Of a DNA stretch of 64,000 nt, positions 33,598-42,344 are shown one piece after another. The stretch covers positions 62,001 to 126,000 of the forward strand of contig NZ_BAABDH010000036.1 in assembly GCF_039539525.1 (NCBI RefSeq), written 5' to 3'. The stretch is from Hymenobacter algoricola (GTDB taxonomy: Bacteria > Bacteroidota > Bacteroidia > Cytophagales > Hymenobacteraceae). The translations under genes and the position numbers were made by a program. Positions within the stretch are counted from its first letter, which is position 1, and every line of letters begins with the position of its first letter. The notes below the pieces were generated by a model. That model did not search any database and had not been told where the DNA came from. It saw nothing but the letters and a program-made list of their open reading frames with translations.

Positions 33598-33855
33598 TCA
33601 GCAGTAGTCGCGCAGCTCCTTGTCGTCGACGGCTACCAGCGTATCGAGCCGAATTTCGAAGCCGTCCTGCAGGCGCAGAAACTCTACTTTGTCCTGGATG
33701 AACAGGTCGGTGATAATGCCGCGGGTGGTGCTGGGCGGGGTGTCGGGCTCGGGGCGGTAGGTGAGGGTGCATTCCTGGCCGGTGGTGGCGCGGGCTTCCA
33801 GCTCGTCGTAAAACGTGCAGCTGATGGGATGGTACTCAGGCTTGGGCGTAGTCAT
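33598..33855 (-). CDS. Rof-like (Rho-binding antiterminator) small protein
   Basis: An 85-residue protein. YHPISCTFYDELEARATTGQ closely follows the Rof/YaeO pattern Y.PI.C..YD.LE, then GIITDLFIQDKVEFLRL and a conserved IRLDTL strand. Rof proteins are small Sm-like folds that bind Rho and inhibit transcription termination. This copy carries an extra loop (PEPDTPPSTT) relative to the E. coli protein. The assignment rests on recognisable sequence pattern, not a search. It lies between asnS and a membrane protein gene, with no operon partner. Confidence 0.75.
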   Translation of the reverse strand: MTTPKPEYHPISCTFYDELEARATTGQECTLTYRPEPDTPPSTTRGIITDLFIQDKVEFLRLQDGFEIRLDTLVAVDDKELRDYC

Positions 33856-33919
33856 GACGCGGGGCGGTAATGGTAAAACTCTACCCTACTACGTAGCGTC
33901 CGGCCCGCCCGATCAGGTT

Positions 33920-34948
33920 TCAGGCCTGCTTTTCGTCGGCCGTCAGCAGCCGGCGCAGCGGGGCAAACAGTGGGTGCCGGTCTATAATCAGCGCTACGGC
34001 CGTCGCCACTACCGGCGCGGCCAGCAGCAGCATCCGGCTCATTTCGCCCGAGAGCAGCATATGGGCCAGCACCACGGCCAGCGTCAGCCCGGCCGGCCCA
34101 AGCGGCAGCTGCGGCAGCCACTGCCCCCAGCCCCGGCGGCCGCCCCAGAAGCCGGCCAGCAGCACCAGATTGAACAGCCCGTACACCCCGCTGCAGATAA
34201 ACAGCCCCCGCGGCGTAAGCAGCCAGCGCAGGTTGCTGACAACGTTGCGGCCGTGCTCCAGGGCGTTATCAAGGCTGCCGACGCCGGGCGGGGGCACCAG
34301 CGCATCAATCACTGCGTGCAGGCCCAGCACTAGTCCCGCCGCGCCCAGCAGCGCCAGCAGCCGCTGCCACCACGGCACGAAGCCGCCGTAGAGCAGCACC
34401 AGCGGCCAAAACAGCACGAACGACTCCTTCAGCACCGGTCCCAGCAGCGTCAGGGCCAGCAGCAGTGGCCCCGACCGGAGGTGCAGCGCGTAGTACAGTA
34501 GCACCACGGCCAGCACTACGGCGCTATCGACGAGCACCAGGCCCGTGACGTAGGTGGCTGCGCCGCTGGTCAGCACGGCGGCCATGCCGAGCAGGGCCGG
34601 GCCGGCGGCGGCGCCGTGGGCCCGGGCCAGGCGGAACAGGTACAAGCCCGCCAGCGCCAGCAGCAGGCCATTGACGAGAAAGAAGCTGCTGCCCAGGGGC
34701 GGCCGGGCGGAAAAGGAAATGCCCTGCAGCCCCCGGGCCAGCATTCCGGCCGCCAGGGGCACCAGCACCCGGTAGCGGTGGGTGACGGGCACCTGAAAGT
34801 CGGCGCCGGCCATGCGCAGGTAGCTTTGCTCGTCCACGGTGTAGGAGCCGGGATGATTGGCCAGCAGCAGGTAGGCGTTGCCCCAGAGCAGCGCCAGGGC
34901 CAGCAGAAACACGAGCAGGGACGACTGGCGGGACGGAGTCAGGTTCAT
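33920..34948 (-). CDS. polytopic membrane protein, possible glycosyltransferase-like
   Basis: A 342-residue very hydrophobic, GC-rich protein with about nine helices. The first loop has PGSYTVDEQSYLRMAGADFQVPVTHRYRVLVP, with an acidic pair resembling the DE motif of GT-C enzymes. No further catalytic motif is visible. It may belong to the small bacterial GT-C-like or DUF-type membrane families common in Bacteroidota. It stands alone, downstream of the secreted-protein gene and past its terminator. Confidence 0.6.
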   Translation of the reverse strand: MNLTPSRQSSLLVFLLALALLWGNAYLLLANHPGSYTVDEQSYLRMAGADFQVPVTHRYRVLVPLAAGMLARGLQGISFSARPPLGSSFFLVNGLLLALAGLYLFRLARAHGAAAGPALLGMAAVLTSGAATYVTGLVLVDSAVVLAVVLLYYALHLRSGPLLLALTLLGPVLKESFVLFWPLVLLYGGFVPWWQRLLALLGAAGLVLGLHAVIDALVPPPGVGSLDNALEHGRNVVSNLRWLLTPRGLFICSGVYGLFNLVLLAGFWGGRRGWGQWLPQLPLGPAGLTLAVVLAHMLLSGEMSRMLLLAAPVVATAVALIIDRHPLFAPLRRLLTADEKQA

Positions 34949-35014
34949 AAGGGCGCAGTGCGGCCAGGCGGCGGCCGGTGGACAATGTTACGGGAGCCGG
35001 CGCACATTCAGGCA

Positions 35015-35044
35015 CAAAAAAGGCCGCTTCCGAAGAAGCGGCCT
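35015..35044 (-). terminator. intrinsic terminator for the secreted repeat protein gene
   Basis: Arms AGGCCGCTTC (35021-35030) and GAAGCGGCCT (35035-35044) close on a tetraloop. On the minus strand a T-run follows, as expected after the gene at 35070. Confidence 0.85.
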
Positions 35045-35069
35045 CTGTAGGGAAGAGCCGGCGGGCAGC

Positions 35070-35543
35070 CTAGTGCTTGCCTTTGTCTTTGCCGTTACCA
35101 TTGTCCTTGTCTTTGCCGTTACCATTGCCCTTGTCTTTGCCATTGCCGTAGCCCTTGCCATTCGACTGGTTGCCGTAGTATTTTTTGGCCTGGCCGGGAG
35201 GCATGCCGTGCGGGTGGCCTTTGTATTTGGTCCGGTATTCCTCAATGCGGACCCAGGGCTGGGCGCCTACGTAGTCGACCACCACGGGGTGGAAGGTGTT
35301 CGGGTTGTAGCCGGCATTGGCCAGGCGGGTCCAGCGGCCTTTGCGCTCCACCACGTACACCCGGTCGCGCACGTCGTAGTAGCCATCGACTTCGGGAATG
35401 TAATAGTACTGGGTGTTGGGCGCCAGGGCCGGACCCCACGACGGCGGGTTGATGTTAACATTTACCTGCGCCTGAGCCGGAGAAGCCAGGCCGAACAGCA
35501 GTAGGAACGCTGCGGCGAGGGGAATTGTGGTGAGTAGTTTCAT
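35070..35543 (-). CDS. secreted protein with C-terminal GNGKDK repeats
   Basis: A 157-residue protein. A signal peptide (MKLLTTIPLAAAFLLLFGLASPAQA) precedes VNVNINPPSWGPALAPNTQYYYIPEVDGYYDVRD, which is typical of a family of small Bacteroidota exported proteins. A central RWTRLANAGYNPNTFHPVVV segment follows. The last ~35 residues are low-complexity GKGYGNGKDKGNGNGKDKDNGNGKDKGKH, encoded by 24-bp tandem DNA repeats. The start at ATG 35543 is set by the signal peptide; the frame upstream is not coding. Function unknown; the repeat tail may bind polyanions or metal. Confidence 0.7.
   Translation of the reverse strand: MKLLTTIPLAAAFLLLFGLASPAQAQVNVNINPPSWGPALAPNTQYYYIPEVDGYYDVRDRVYVVERKGRWTRLANAGYNPNTFHPVVVDYVGAQPWVRIEEYRTKYKGHPHGMPPGQAKKYYGNQSNGKGYGNGKDKGNGNGKDKDNGNGKDKGKH
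35080..35152. repeat. 24-bp tandem repeat, three copies
   Basis: Three units of about 24 bp, with core CTTGTCTTTGCCGTTACCAT, at 35080-35104, 35105-35128 and 35129-35152. They encode the GNGKDK-type tail of the overlapping gene. Confidence 0.9.
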
Positions 35544-35771
35544 GAGCAGGGGAGTGGCTTGTGAATGAACGTATACGGTGGGGTTGGCAAGAACGGCGCC
35601 AAACCGAGCTGGGCCGGCCGCAGCACCCGCCGCCCCGGGCACAAAACTGCCTGCTCCCGTGTTACTCACCATCTGCGCTGCCCTCATTCGCCCGGCCGGC
35701 TTTTCCGTGCCCGATCTGCTAAATGGATTGGTAAATAATGAATTCGGGTGGCGAAAAGGGCGCCGTATGCG

Positions 35772-35779
35772 TACCTTTG
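35772..35779 (+). promoter_or_regulatory. -7 box TACCTTTG for uvrA
   Basis: A perfect TAnnTTTG match 23 bp upstream of the uvrA ATG. The preceding ~190 bp contain no other clear element. Confidence 0.6.
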
Positions 35780-35802
35780 CGGACTTATTCGACTTGCTCT
35801 GA

Positions 35803-38800
35803 ATGGCTAAGAAAACCAAGGCGGCCCCCGCCGCCGCTACGCCTGAAACTACTGCCGCTGTTGCCGCCCACGGCAATGGCCATACCACCGCCGCCGTGCA
35901 GGCGGTACCCCGCGCTGAGCTGGTAACGGAAGCCATTCTGGAAGCCCACGCCGCTGCCCAGCCTTCTACCGGCGCCGACGTGGAAGCGCCGTTTATTGAG
36001 GTGTACGGGGCCCGAGAGCACAACCTGAAAAACGTGACGGTCAGGATTCCGCGGGGCAAGCTCGTGGTGTTTACCGGCATTTCGGGCTCGGGCAAGTCGT
36101 CACTGGCCTTCGACACGATCTATGCCGAGGGCCAGCGCCGCTACATGGAGACGTTTTCGGCCTACGCCCGCTCCTTTATGGGCGGCCTGGAGCGGCCCGA
36201 CGTGGACAAGATTGAGGGCCTGTCGCCGGTTATCAGCATCGAGCAGAAGACGACCTCGCGCAACCCACGCTCCACGGTGGGCACCATCACCGAGATTTAC
36301 GACTTCCTGCGCCTGCTCTACGCCCGCACCGCCGAGGCCTTCAGCTACGCCACCGGCGCCAAGATGATCCGGCAGAGCGACGAGCAGATCATCAACTACA
36401 TCCTCAAGCACTTCGCCGACCACAAGGTGGTGGTGCTGGCCCCGGTGGTAAAAGGCCGCAAGGGACACTACCGGGAGCTGTTCCAGCAGATTGCCAAGCT
36501 GGGCTTTACCAAGGTGCGCGTCGATGGCGAGCTGCTCGACATCACGGCCAAGATGCAGGTAGACCGCTACAAGATCCACGACATCGACATCGTGATTGAC
36601 CGGCTCAAGGCCACCAAGGAAGACCGGTTCCGCCTCTCCGGCTCGGTGCAGAATGCGCTGACCCACGGCAAGGGCACCATGCTGGTGCTGGACTCCGACT
36701 CGAAGAAGACCCAGTTCTTCTCCCGCTTCCTGATGGATCCGACCACCGGCATTGCCTACGACGACCCGGCGCCCAACACGTTCAGCTTCAACTCGCCCTA
36801 CGGCGCCTGCCCGGTCTGCAACGGCTTGGGTGAGGTGCAGGAAATCACCGAGGACTCGGTGCTGCCCGACAAGAAGCTCAGCATCAGCCGCGGCGGCATC
36901 GCGCCCCTGGGCGAGTACCGCGACATCTGGATTTTCCAGCAGCTGGGCATCATCCTCAAAAAGCAGAAGTTCAGTCTGAGTACGGCCCTGGACAAGCTGC
37001 CCGCCGACCTGATTGAGCGGCTGCTCTACGGGGTGCCCGAAGACGAGGATGCCGACCCGAAAAAGAGCAACTACACCGAGCCGTTCGAAGGCATCATCCC
37101 CTTCCTGCGCCGGCAGCTCGAGTCCGACTCGGAGAACATCCGGGCCTGGATTCAGGAGTATACCCAGGCCCGCAAGTGCCCCGAGTGCCAGGGCTTGCGC
37201 CTGAAAAAGGAGTCGCTGCACTTCAAGATTGCCGACAGGAACATCGGCGAGCTGTCATTGATGGACATCAAGGAGCTAAGCACCTGGTTTGAGGATCTGG
37301 AAAGCCGGCTCACCGAGCGTCAGAACGTCATCGGGCGCGAGCTGCTCAAGGAAATCCGCAAGCGCATCGGCTTTCTGCTCGAAGTGGGCCTCGAATACTT
37401 GGACCTGCACCGCTCGGTCCGGACGCTGAGCGGCGGCGAAAGCCAGCGGATTCGCCTCGCCACCCAGATTGGTACCCAGCTCGTGGGTGTGCTCTACATC
37501 ATGGACGAGCCCAGCATCGGCCTGCACCAGCGCGACAACGAGCGGCTCATCAAGGCCCTGCAGCACCTGCGCGACATCGGCAACTCGGTGATTGTGGTGG
37601 AGCACGACAAGGACATGATCATGAATGCCGACTACGTGCTCGACATCGGGCCGGGCGCGGGCATTCACGGCGGCCACATCGTGGCCCAGGGCTCGCCAAA
37701 GGATATTTTCCAGTCGGGCAGCCTCACCTCGCAGTACCTGAGCGGCGAGAAGCACATCGAGCTGCGCCGGCAGAAGCGCAAGGGCGACGGCGGCCAGCTG
37801 GTGCTGAAGGGCGCGACGGGCCACAACCTGAAGAACGTGTCGGTGAAGTTTCCGCTGGGTAAGCTGGTGGCCGTCACGGGCGTGTCGGGCTCGGGCAAGT
37901 CGAGTCTGATCCACGACACGCTGTATCCGATTCTCAACCAGTTCTTCTTCAACGCCAAGCGCGACCCGCTGCCCTACCAGAGCATCGAAGGCCTGGAGCT
38001 GATCGACAAGGTGATTGAGGTGGACCAGTCGCCGATTGGGCGCACGCCGCGCTCCAACCCGGCTACCTACACGGGCGTGTTCACCGAAATCCGCAGCCTG
38101 TTCGCGTCATTACCGGAAGCCAAAATTCGGGGCTACGGGCCGGGGCGCTTCTCCTTCAACGTGAAGGGCGGGCGCTGCGAAACCTGCGAGGGCGCCGGCA
38201 TGCGCACCATCGAAATGAACTTCCTGCCCGACGTGCACGTGCCCTGCGAAACCTGCAAGGGCCGCCGCTACAACCGCGAAACGCTGGAAGTGCGCTTCAA
38301 AGGCAAGAGCATCACCGACATTCTGGACATGACGGTGGAAAAGGCTGTGGAGTACTTCGAGAATCAGCCCCGCATCATCCGCAAGATTCAGGTGCTCAAC
38401 GAAGTCGGCCTGGGCTACCTCACCCTGGGGCAACAGGCTACTACGCTGTCGGGCGGCGAAGCCCAGCGGGTGAAGCTGGCCACCGAGCTGGGCAAAAAGG
38501 ATACCGGCAAAACCTTCTACATCCTCGACGAGCCCACCACCGGCCTGCACTTCGAAGATATCAACCACCTCTCCGACGTACTGCAGAAGCTCGTCGACAA
38601 GGGCAATACGGTCCTCATCATCGAGCATAATCTGGACCTGATCAAGGTGGCCGACTACGTTATCGACCTCGGCCCCGAGGGCGGCGGGGGCGGGGGCACC
38701 ATCGTGGCCCAGGGCACGCCCGAGCAGGTAGCCAAGGTGAAGAAGGGGCACACTGCCCGCTTCCTGGCCGAGGAGCTTAAAATCAGCAAGTACGCCGATG

Positions 38801-38814
38801 GCAAACCGGCGTAA
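35803..38814 (+). CDS. uvrA: excinuclease ABC subunit A
   Basis: A 1003-residue UvrA, the damage-recognition ATPase of nucleotide excision repair. Two ABC modules are present: Walker A motifs GISGSGKSS (residues 92-100) and GVSGSGKSS (693-701), and ABC signatures LSGGESQR and LSGGEAQR. Zinc-finger cysteines appear in CPVC, CPEC, CETCEG and CETCKG. The first ~62 residues form an Ala/Thr/Pro-rich extension before IEVYGAREHNLKN that most UvrA proteins lack. An in-frame start further in is not obvious, so the extension is likely real but disordered. A promoter box precedes the chosen ATG. Confidence 0.97.
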   Translation: MAKKTKAAPAAATPETTAAVAAHGNGHTTAAVQAVPRAELVTEAILEAHAAAQPSTGADVEAPFIEVYGAREHNLKNVTVRIPRGKLVVFTGISGSGKSSLAFDTIYAEGQRRYMETFSAYARSFMGGLERPDVDKIEGLSPVISIEQKTTSRNPRSTVGTITEIYDFLRLLYARTAEAFSYATGAKMIRQSDEQIINYILKHFADHKVVVLAPVVKGRKGHYRELFQQIAKLGFTKVRVDGELLDITAKMQVDRYKIHDIDIVIDRLKATKEDRFRLSGSVQNALTHGKGTMLVLDSDSKKTQFFSRFLMDPTTGIAYDDPAPNTFSFNSPYGACPVCNGLGEVQEITEDSVLPDKKLSISRGGIAPLGEYRDIWIFQQLGIILKKQKFSLSTALDKLPADLIERLLYGVPEDEDADPKKSNYTEPFEGIIPFLRRQLESDSENIRAWIQEYTQARKCPECQGLRLKKESLHFKIADRNIGELSLMDIKELSTWFEDLESRLTERQNVIGRELLKEIRKRIGFLLEVGLEYLDLHRSVRTLSGGESQRIRLATQIGTQLVGVLYIMDEPSIGLHQRDNERLIKALQHLRDIGNSVIVVEHDKDMIMNADYVLDIGPGAGIHGGHIVAQGSPKDIFQSGSLTSQYLSGEKHIELRRQKRKGDGGQLVLKGATGHNLKNVSVKFPLGKLVAVTGVSGSGKSSLIHDTLYPILNQFFFNAKRDPLPYQSIEGLELIDKVIEVDQSPIGRTPRSNPATYTGVFTEIRSLFASLPEAKIRGYGPGRFSFNVKGGRCETCEGAGMRTIEMNFLPDVHVPCETCKGRRYNRETLEVRFKGKSITDILDMTVEKAVEYFENQPRIIRKIQVLNEVGLGYLTLGQQATTLSGGEAQRVKLATELGKKDTGKTFYILDEPTTGLHFEDINHLSDVLQKLVDKGNTVLIIEHNLDLIKVADYVIDLGPEGGGGGGTIVAQGTPEQVAKVKKGHTARFLAEELKISKYADGKPA

Positions 38815-38847
38815 AGGCATCGGCGAAAGCGCAGAATGACGGAACGA

Positions 38848-38883
38848 AAAACGGCCGCTGGAAATACTTCCAGCGGCCGTTTT
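38848..38883. terminator. bidirectional terminator uvrA / DUF4142 gene
   Basis: Arms AAAACGGCCGCTGGAA (38848-38863) and complement (38868-38883), 4-nt loop, between convergent genes. Confidence 0.85.
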
Positions 38884-38900
38884 CGGGTGTTATGGGCGGG

Positions 38901-39578
38901 CTACATCTTCATGTCAGCCCCTTGTTTCGACATGTCCAGGTGGCCCTGTACCACCGGAATTACTTTGCCAATGAAGCCCTGCAGCTCGGCATCCTGAGTC
39001 ATCTGCTGGTGAGCCTTCAGGGTGTTCAGCGTCTTCTGGTGGTCTGTCACCATTTGAGCCAGGTACTTCTGCTCAAACTCTTTGCCCGAAAGCTTGCGCA
39101 TCTCAGCGGCAATAGTCTTGTGCTCACCGTCCATGTCGGGTGGCAATACCACGTTCTTTTTCTTGGCAATAGCCTTCAGGTCCGTGGTCGACTTGGTGTG
39201 GTCCTTGATCATCATGTTGGCGTGGTCCTTCACCATGCCGGTCACGCCTTTTTCGAGGGCCAGCTTGCTGAGCTGAATCTCGTTCTGGTCGCTGGCCGCG
39301 GCCGACTGCATAAACTCCGGGTCGGTAGAATGCGGGGCCGTAGGGCTGGCCGCCGCATCGGTAGTCATGGCGGCCGAGTCGGCGTTGGCCGTTACCGTCG
39401 GGCCCGCTTCGTTGTCGATAACGGTGGCATCGGCCTGTACGCCGCCTTCGTCGGCGGCCTGGTCCATGTCACTGACGGCTTCTCCGGCGGTGCCGTCGGT
39501 GCGTTTGTCCGCATCACCACAGCCGGTCAGGGAGAGGGTGGCGGCAAACAGGAGGGCGGAAAACAACGTCTTTTTCAT
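38901..39578 (-). CDS. DUF4142 lipoprotein, copy 1
   Basis: A 225-residue protein. The signal peptide ends in lipobox LTGC (Cys about residue 20). An acidic/Ala-rich linker extends to ~residue 90. The DUF4142 helical domain follows: FMQSAAASDQNEIQLSKLALEKG, MVKDHANMMIKDHTKSTTDLKAIAKKKNVVLP, KYLAQMVTDHQKTL. DUF4142 is a ferritin-like helical bundle of unknown role, often in stress responses. The ATG at 39578 is chosen from the lipoprotein signal. A second DUF4142 gene follows directly upstream, so this is a tandem pair. Confidence 0.85.
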   Translation of the reverse strand: MKKTLFSALLFAATLSLTGCGDADKRTDGTAGEAVSDMDQAADEGGVQADATVIDNEAGPTVTANADSAAMTTDAAASPTAPHSTDPEFMQSAAASDQNEIQLSKLALEKGVTGMVKDHANMMIKDHTKSTTDLKAIAKKKNVVLPPDMDGEHKTIAAEMRKLSGKEFEQKYLAQMVTDHQKTLNTLKAHQQMTQDAELQGFIGKVIPVVQGHLDMSKQGADMKM

Positions 39579-39615
39579 AGGGTAGGTTGGTTGGGCTAAA
39601 AAGAGGGTAGGTATT

Positions 39616-40197
39616 TTATTTGGCGGCTTCAACCTGGTCCTGCACCTGCTTGGCCAGCTCGAGGTGTTCTTTCAGCCTGGGCAGGTATTTAGCCGCAAAG
39701 CCGCGGATGTCGCCGTCGTAGGCATCTTCGCTCATGTCGTCGAAGGCATCCACGTCGTTGGCGTGGTCGTCGACCATCAGCTCCAGGTACTTTTTATCGA
39801 AGGCCGCGCCCGTCAAGGCTGCCAGCTCCTGCCGGGTTTTCTGCTGCTCGGCGCCGAGGCCGGCCGGCAGCACGATGCCTTTTTGCTCGGCCAGCACCCC
39901 CAGGGCCTGGCTGATTTCGGCGTGCTGGGTCGCCATGCGCTGGCCGAAGTCCTTGACCGCGGGTGTGGTCGACTGCTGCTGGGCCAGGCGGCCCAGCTCG
40001 ACTTCCAGCTGCCCGTCGCTGGCCACGTCTACCACAAATGTGGCGTCGCGCTCCTGCTTCTCGGTGATATTCTCGTCGCCGATGCGCTTTTCGTTCTCGA
40101 AGCGGGCTTCGGCCACCGGGTCTTTCTTGCTGGCATCGGACGAGCAGGCTACGGCGGCCAGTAAGCTGAGCGGCAGAAGAAAACGGGCAGGATTCAT
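39616..40197 (-). CDS. DUF4142 lipoprotein, copy 2
   Basis: A 193-residue paralogue of the downstream gene. Signal MNPARFLLPLSLLAAVACSS has lipobox VAC (Cys 18). The DUF4142 domain carries FVVDVASDGQLEVELGRLAQQQ, VKDFGQRMATQHAEISQALGVLAEQKGIVLP and KYLELMVDDHANDVDAF. The His residues in the TQHAEI and DDHANDV helices are conserved as in other DUF4142 proteins. Both genes are on the minus strand 37 bp apart and probably form an operon. Confidence 0.85.
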   Translation of the reverse strand: MNPARFLLPLSLLAAVACSSDASKKDPVAEARFENEKRIGDENITEKQERDATFVVDVASDGQLEVELGRLAQQQSTTPAVKDFGQRMATQHAEISQALGVLAEQKGIVLPAGLGAEQQKTRQELAALTGAAFDKKYLELMVDDHANDVDAFDDMSEDAYDGDIRGFAAKYLPRLKEHLELAKQVQDQVEAAK

Positions 40198-40382
40198 GGC
40201 GGGAGAAGCTGGTGCCCCGGCCAATGCCGGCCGGTGCAAGCCTATACGCGGCCCGGGCGGAGGGGTTGGAAACCGAATAGTTCCGGTTTTGAAATATTTT
40301 TTGGCCGGGGCTTAAACTCTGGTTGCGCCGGGCACTCCAAGAGCCGAATTTGACCAACAACCCACCTCCTTTTAGTTCTCCC

Positions 40383-41231
40383 ATGAAAACCTCCACCTTC
40401 CGTTCCCTGGGTTTTGCGGCACTGGCCAGCTCGGTCCTGCTCTTCACCACCAGCTGCAACAAAGACAACGCGTCGCCCGTCGACAACCTCGAATCGGCTG
40501 AGGACAACGGTACGGCCGATGAAGAGAATGCGGCCATCGGCGACATCGTCAGCGCCACGGCTCCCGTTGATGCCGCCGTTGCCAACGGCCCCGCGCCCGA
40601 TCCTAACGACTTCAGCAAAGTGCTGAACCCCTGCGCCCAGCGCTCCTACGACGCGGCTACCCGCACCCTTACCATCGACTTCGGCACCGTCAACTGCCTG
40701 TGCCCGAACGGCAAAACCCGCCGCGGCAAAATCGTGGTCGTGTTCAGCCCCGGCGTTTACCGCCAGGCCGGCGCCGTCACTACGGTTACGCTGGTCAACT
40801 ACTTCGTCAACGACAATCAGCACACCGGCACCCGCATCTTTACCAACACCGGCAGCGGCTCTTTCACCCTCGACGTGCAGAATGCCAGCGTCGTTACGCC
40901 CAACGGCACCCATAGCTGGACTTCGCAGCGTCAGTACACCCGTACCGCCGGCTTCGGCACGGCTACCATCCTCGATGACGCCTACCAGATCAGCGGCCAG
41001 GCTACCGGCACCAACCGCCGCGGGGTGAGCTACACCGCCGCCGTCCAGCAGCCGCTGGTGAAAAAGTTCGCCGTGGGCTGCGCCCGCCACTTCACCACCG
41101 GCACGGTGCTCATCACCAACTCCAAGGACAAGACTCTGCTGCTGAACTACGACCCCACCGGCTCGGCCGCCTGCGACAATATTGCCACCATCACCGTGAA
41201 TGGCCGCACCCGCACCATCACGCTGCGCTAA
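40383..41231 (+). CDS. predicted lipoprotein of unknown function
   Basis: A 282-residue protein with a signal peptide and lipobox TTSC (Cys about residue 25), then an acidic linker (NLESAEDNGTADEENAAIGD). The remaining ~200 residues look like beta-rich repeats (TLTIDFGTVNCLCPNGKTRRGKI, GTRIFTNTGSGSFTLDVQNA, TATILDDAYQISGQATGTN). C-terminal cysteines (GCARHF, SAACDN) could form disulfides. This resembles a Bacteroidota family of surface lipoproteins without known function. ATG 40383 is the signal-peptide start. Confidence 0.65.
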   Translation: MKTSTFRSLGFAALASSVLLFTTSCNKDNASPVDNLESAEDNGTADEENAAIGDIVSATAPVDAAVANGPAPDPNDFSKVLNPCAQRSYDAATRTLTIDFGTVNCLCPNGKTRRGKIVVVFSPGVYRQAGAVTTVTLVNYFVNDNQHTGTRIFTNTGSGSFTLDVQNASVVTPNGTHSWTSQRQYTRTAGFGTATILDDAYQISGQATGTNRRGVSYTAAVQQPLVKKFAVGCARHFTTGTVLITNSKDKTLLLNYDPTGSAACDNIATITVNGRTRTITLR

Positions 41232-41286
41232 AGCCCCGGGCTTGTCGGACTGAAGCGCTCCGGGGCTGCTTCCGTAAGCCCCGTAC

Positions 41287-41327
41287 AAAAGCGGCCGACT
41301 CCCATCCGGAGCCGGCCGCTTTTTTTA
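41287..41327. terminator. terminator between lipoprotein gene and paaG-like gene
   Basis: A stem of AAAAGCGGCCG and CGGCCGCTTTTTTT with one internal mismatch, followed by a T-run. A further GC hairpin (AGCCCCGG...CCGGGGCT, 41235-41266) precedes it. Confidence 0.75.
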
Positions 41328-41353
41328 TGCCCCGAAACGGCCGGGAAGCTGAT

Positions 41354-42133
41354 TTACTCGCCCCGGAAAACCGGCTTGCGCTTCTCCGAAAAGGCAGTTA
41401 CGCCTTCCTGGTAGTCGTGCGACTCGCCGGCAATCTGCTGGCAGTCGGCTTCGTAGTCCAGCATTTCGTCGAGGGAAGCGGCGCCGGCTTTGTTGAGCAT
41501 CTGCTTGATCAGGCCAATGGATTTGGTGGGCGCCGCGGCGTAGCGGGCGGCCAGGGCGGCCACGGCGGCGTCCAGCTCTTCGGGCGGCACTACCTGGTTG
41601 ACCATCCCCAGCCGCAGGGCCTCGGCCGCGGTTACCTTCGAACCCAGCGTGCACAGCTCAAACGCCTTGAGCGAGCCGACCAGCCGCGGCAGAAAGTACG
41701 ACGAGCCCGAGTCCGGCACCAGCCCGATGTTGATGAAAACCTCAATCAGCGAGGCTTCCGTGGAGGCAATCAGCGCGTCGCAGGCCAGCGCCAGGGAGCA
41801 GCCGGCGCCGGCCGCCACGCCGTTGAGGCGGCCGATGATGGGCTTGGGCAGCTGGCGCATGGCCCGGATAATGGGGTTGTAGCGCTGGTGCAGCGAATCA
41901 TAAAAGGTGCTTTTCTCGTCGCCCTGGGCTGCTTTCAGATCCTGCCCCGAGCAAAATGCCCGGCCGGCGCCGGTCAGCACCACGGCCCGCACGGCCTCGT
42001 CGGCCGCCACCTGCTGCAGGGCTTCCTGCAGCTCGTAGCTGAGGGCATTATTAAACGCATTGAAGACGTCGGGGCGGTTGAGCGTGATAGTGGCCACGCC
42101 GTCGTGCACGGTATAAAGCAGGCTGGTATACAT
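41354..42133 (-). CDS. paaG: enoyl-CoA hydratase/isomerase, PaaG-like (epoxyphenylacetyl-CoA isomerase)
   Basis: A 259-residue crotonase-fold protein. The oxyanion-hole region GAGRAFCSGQDLKAAQGD and LNGVAAGAGCSLALACDALIAS are canonical. Specific PaaG features include PKPIIGRLNGVAAGAG, IGLVPDSGSSYFLPRLVG and the C-terminal EADCQQIAGESHDYQEGVTAFSEKRKPVF, matching the isomerase that opens the ring-epoxide in aerobic phenylacetate degradation. No other paa gene is adjacent, so its partner genes lie elsewhere. It could also act in a general fatty acid pathway. Confidence 0.85.
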   Translation of the reverse strand: MYTSLLYTVHDGVATITLNRPDVFNAFNNALSYELQEALQQVAADEAVRAVVLTGAGRAFCSGQDLKAAQGDEKSTFYDSLHQRYNPIIRAMRQLPKPIIGRLNGVAAGAGCSLALACDALIASTEASLIEVFINIGLVPDSGSSYFLPRLVGSLKAFELCTLGSKVTAAEALRLGMVNQVVPPEELDAAVAALAARYAAAPTKSIGLIKQMLNKAGAASLDEMLDYEADCQQIAGESHDYQEGVTAFSEKRKPVFRGE

Positions 42134-42250
42134 GGGGGAAGTGGTGAGGTTGGGAAAAGGCCAGATGGCAAGCCTGATTCTGAAACTGCCATTGCGAGAC
42201 GCAAGCCGAAGCGGTCCGTCCTCTCAAATGTACCAACTCCTTTTCAGCCC

Positions 42251-42282
42251 AAAGCCCCGGCGGGTGCTGGCGCCGGGGCTTT
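42251..42282. terminator. hairpin downstream of ispD
   Basis: Arms AAAGCCCCGGCG (42251-42262) and CGCCGGGGCTTT (42271-42282). It sits after ispD (minus strand) and before the paaG-like start, with a short T-run. Confidence 0.7.
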
Positions 42283-42344
42283 ATTGTCTCGTTACGGCTC
42301 GCCGCGCTTGCTACGCAGAATGCGTGGCTGGCCATGGCCCGGGG

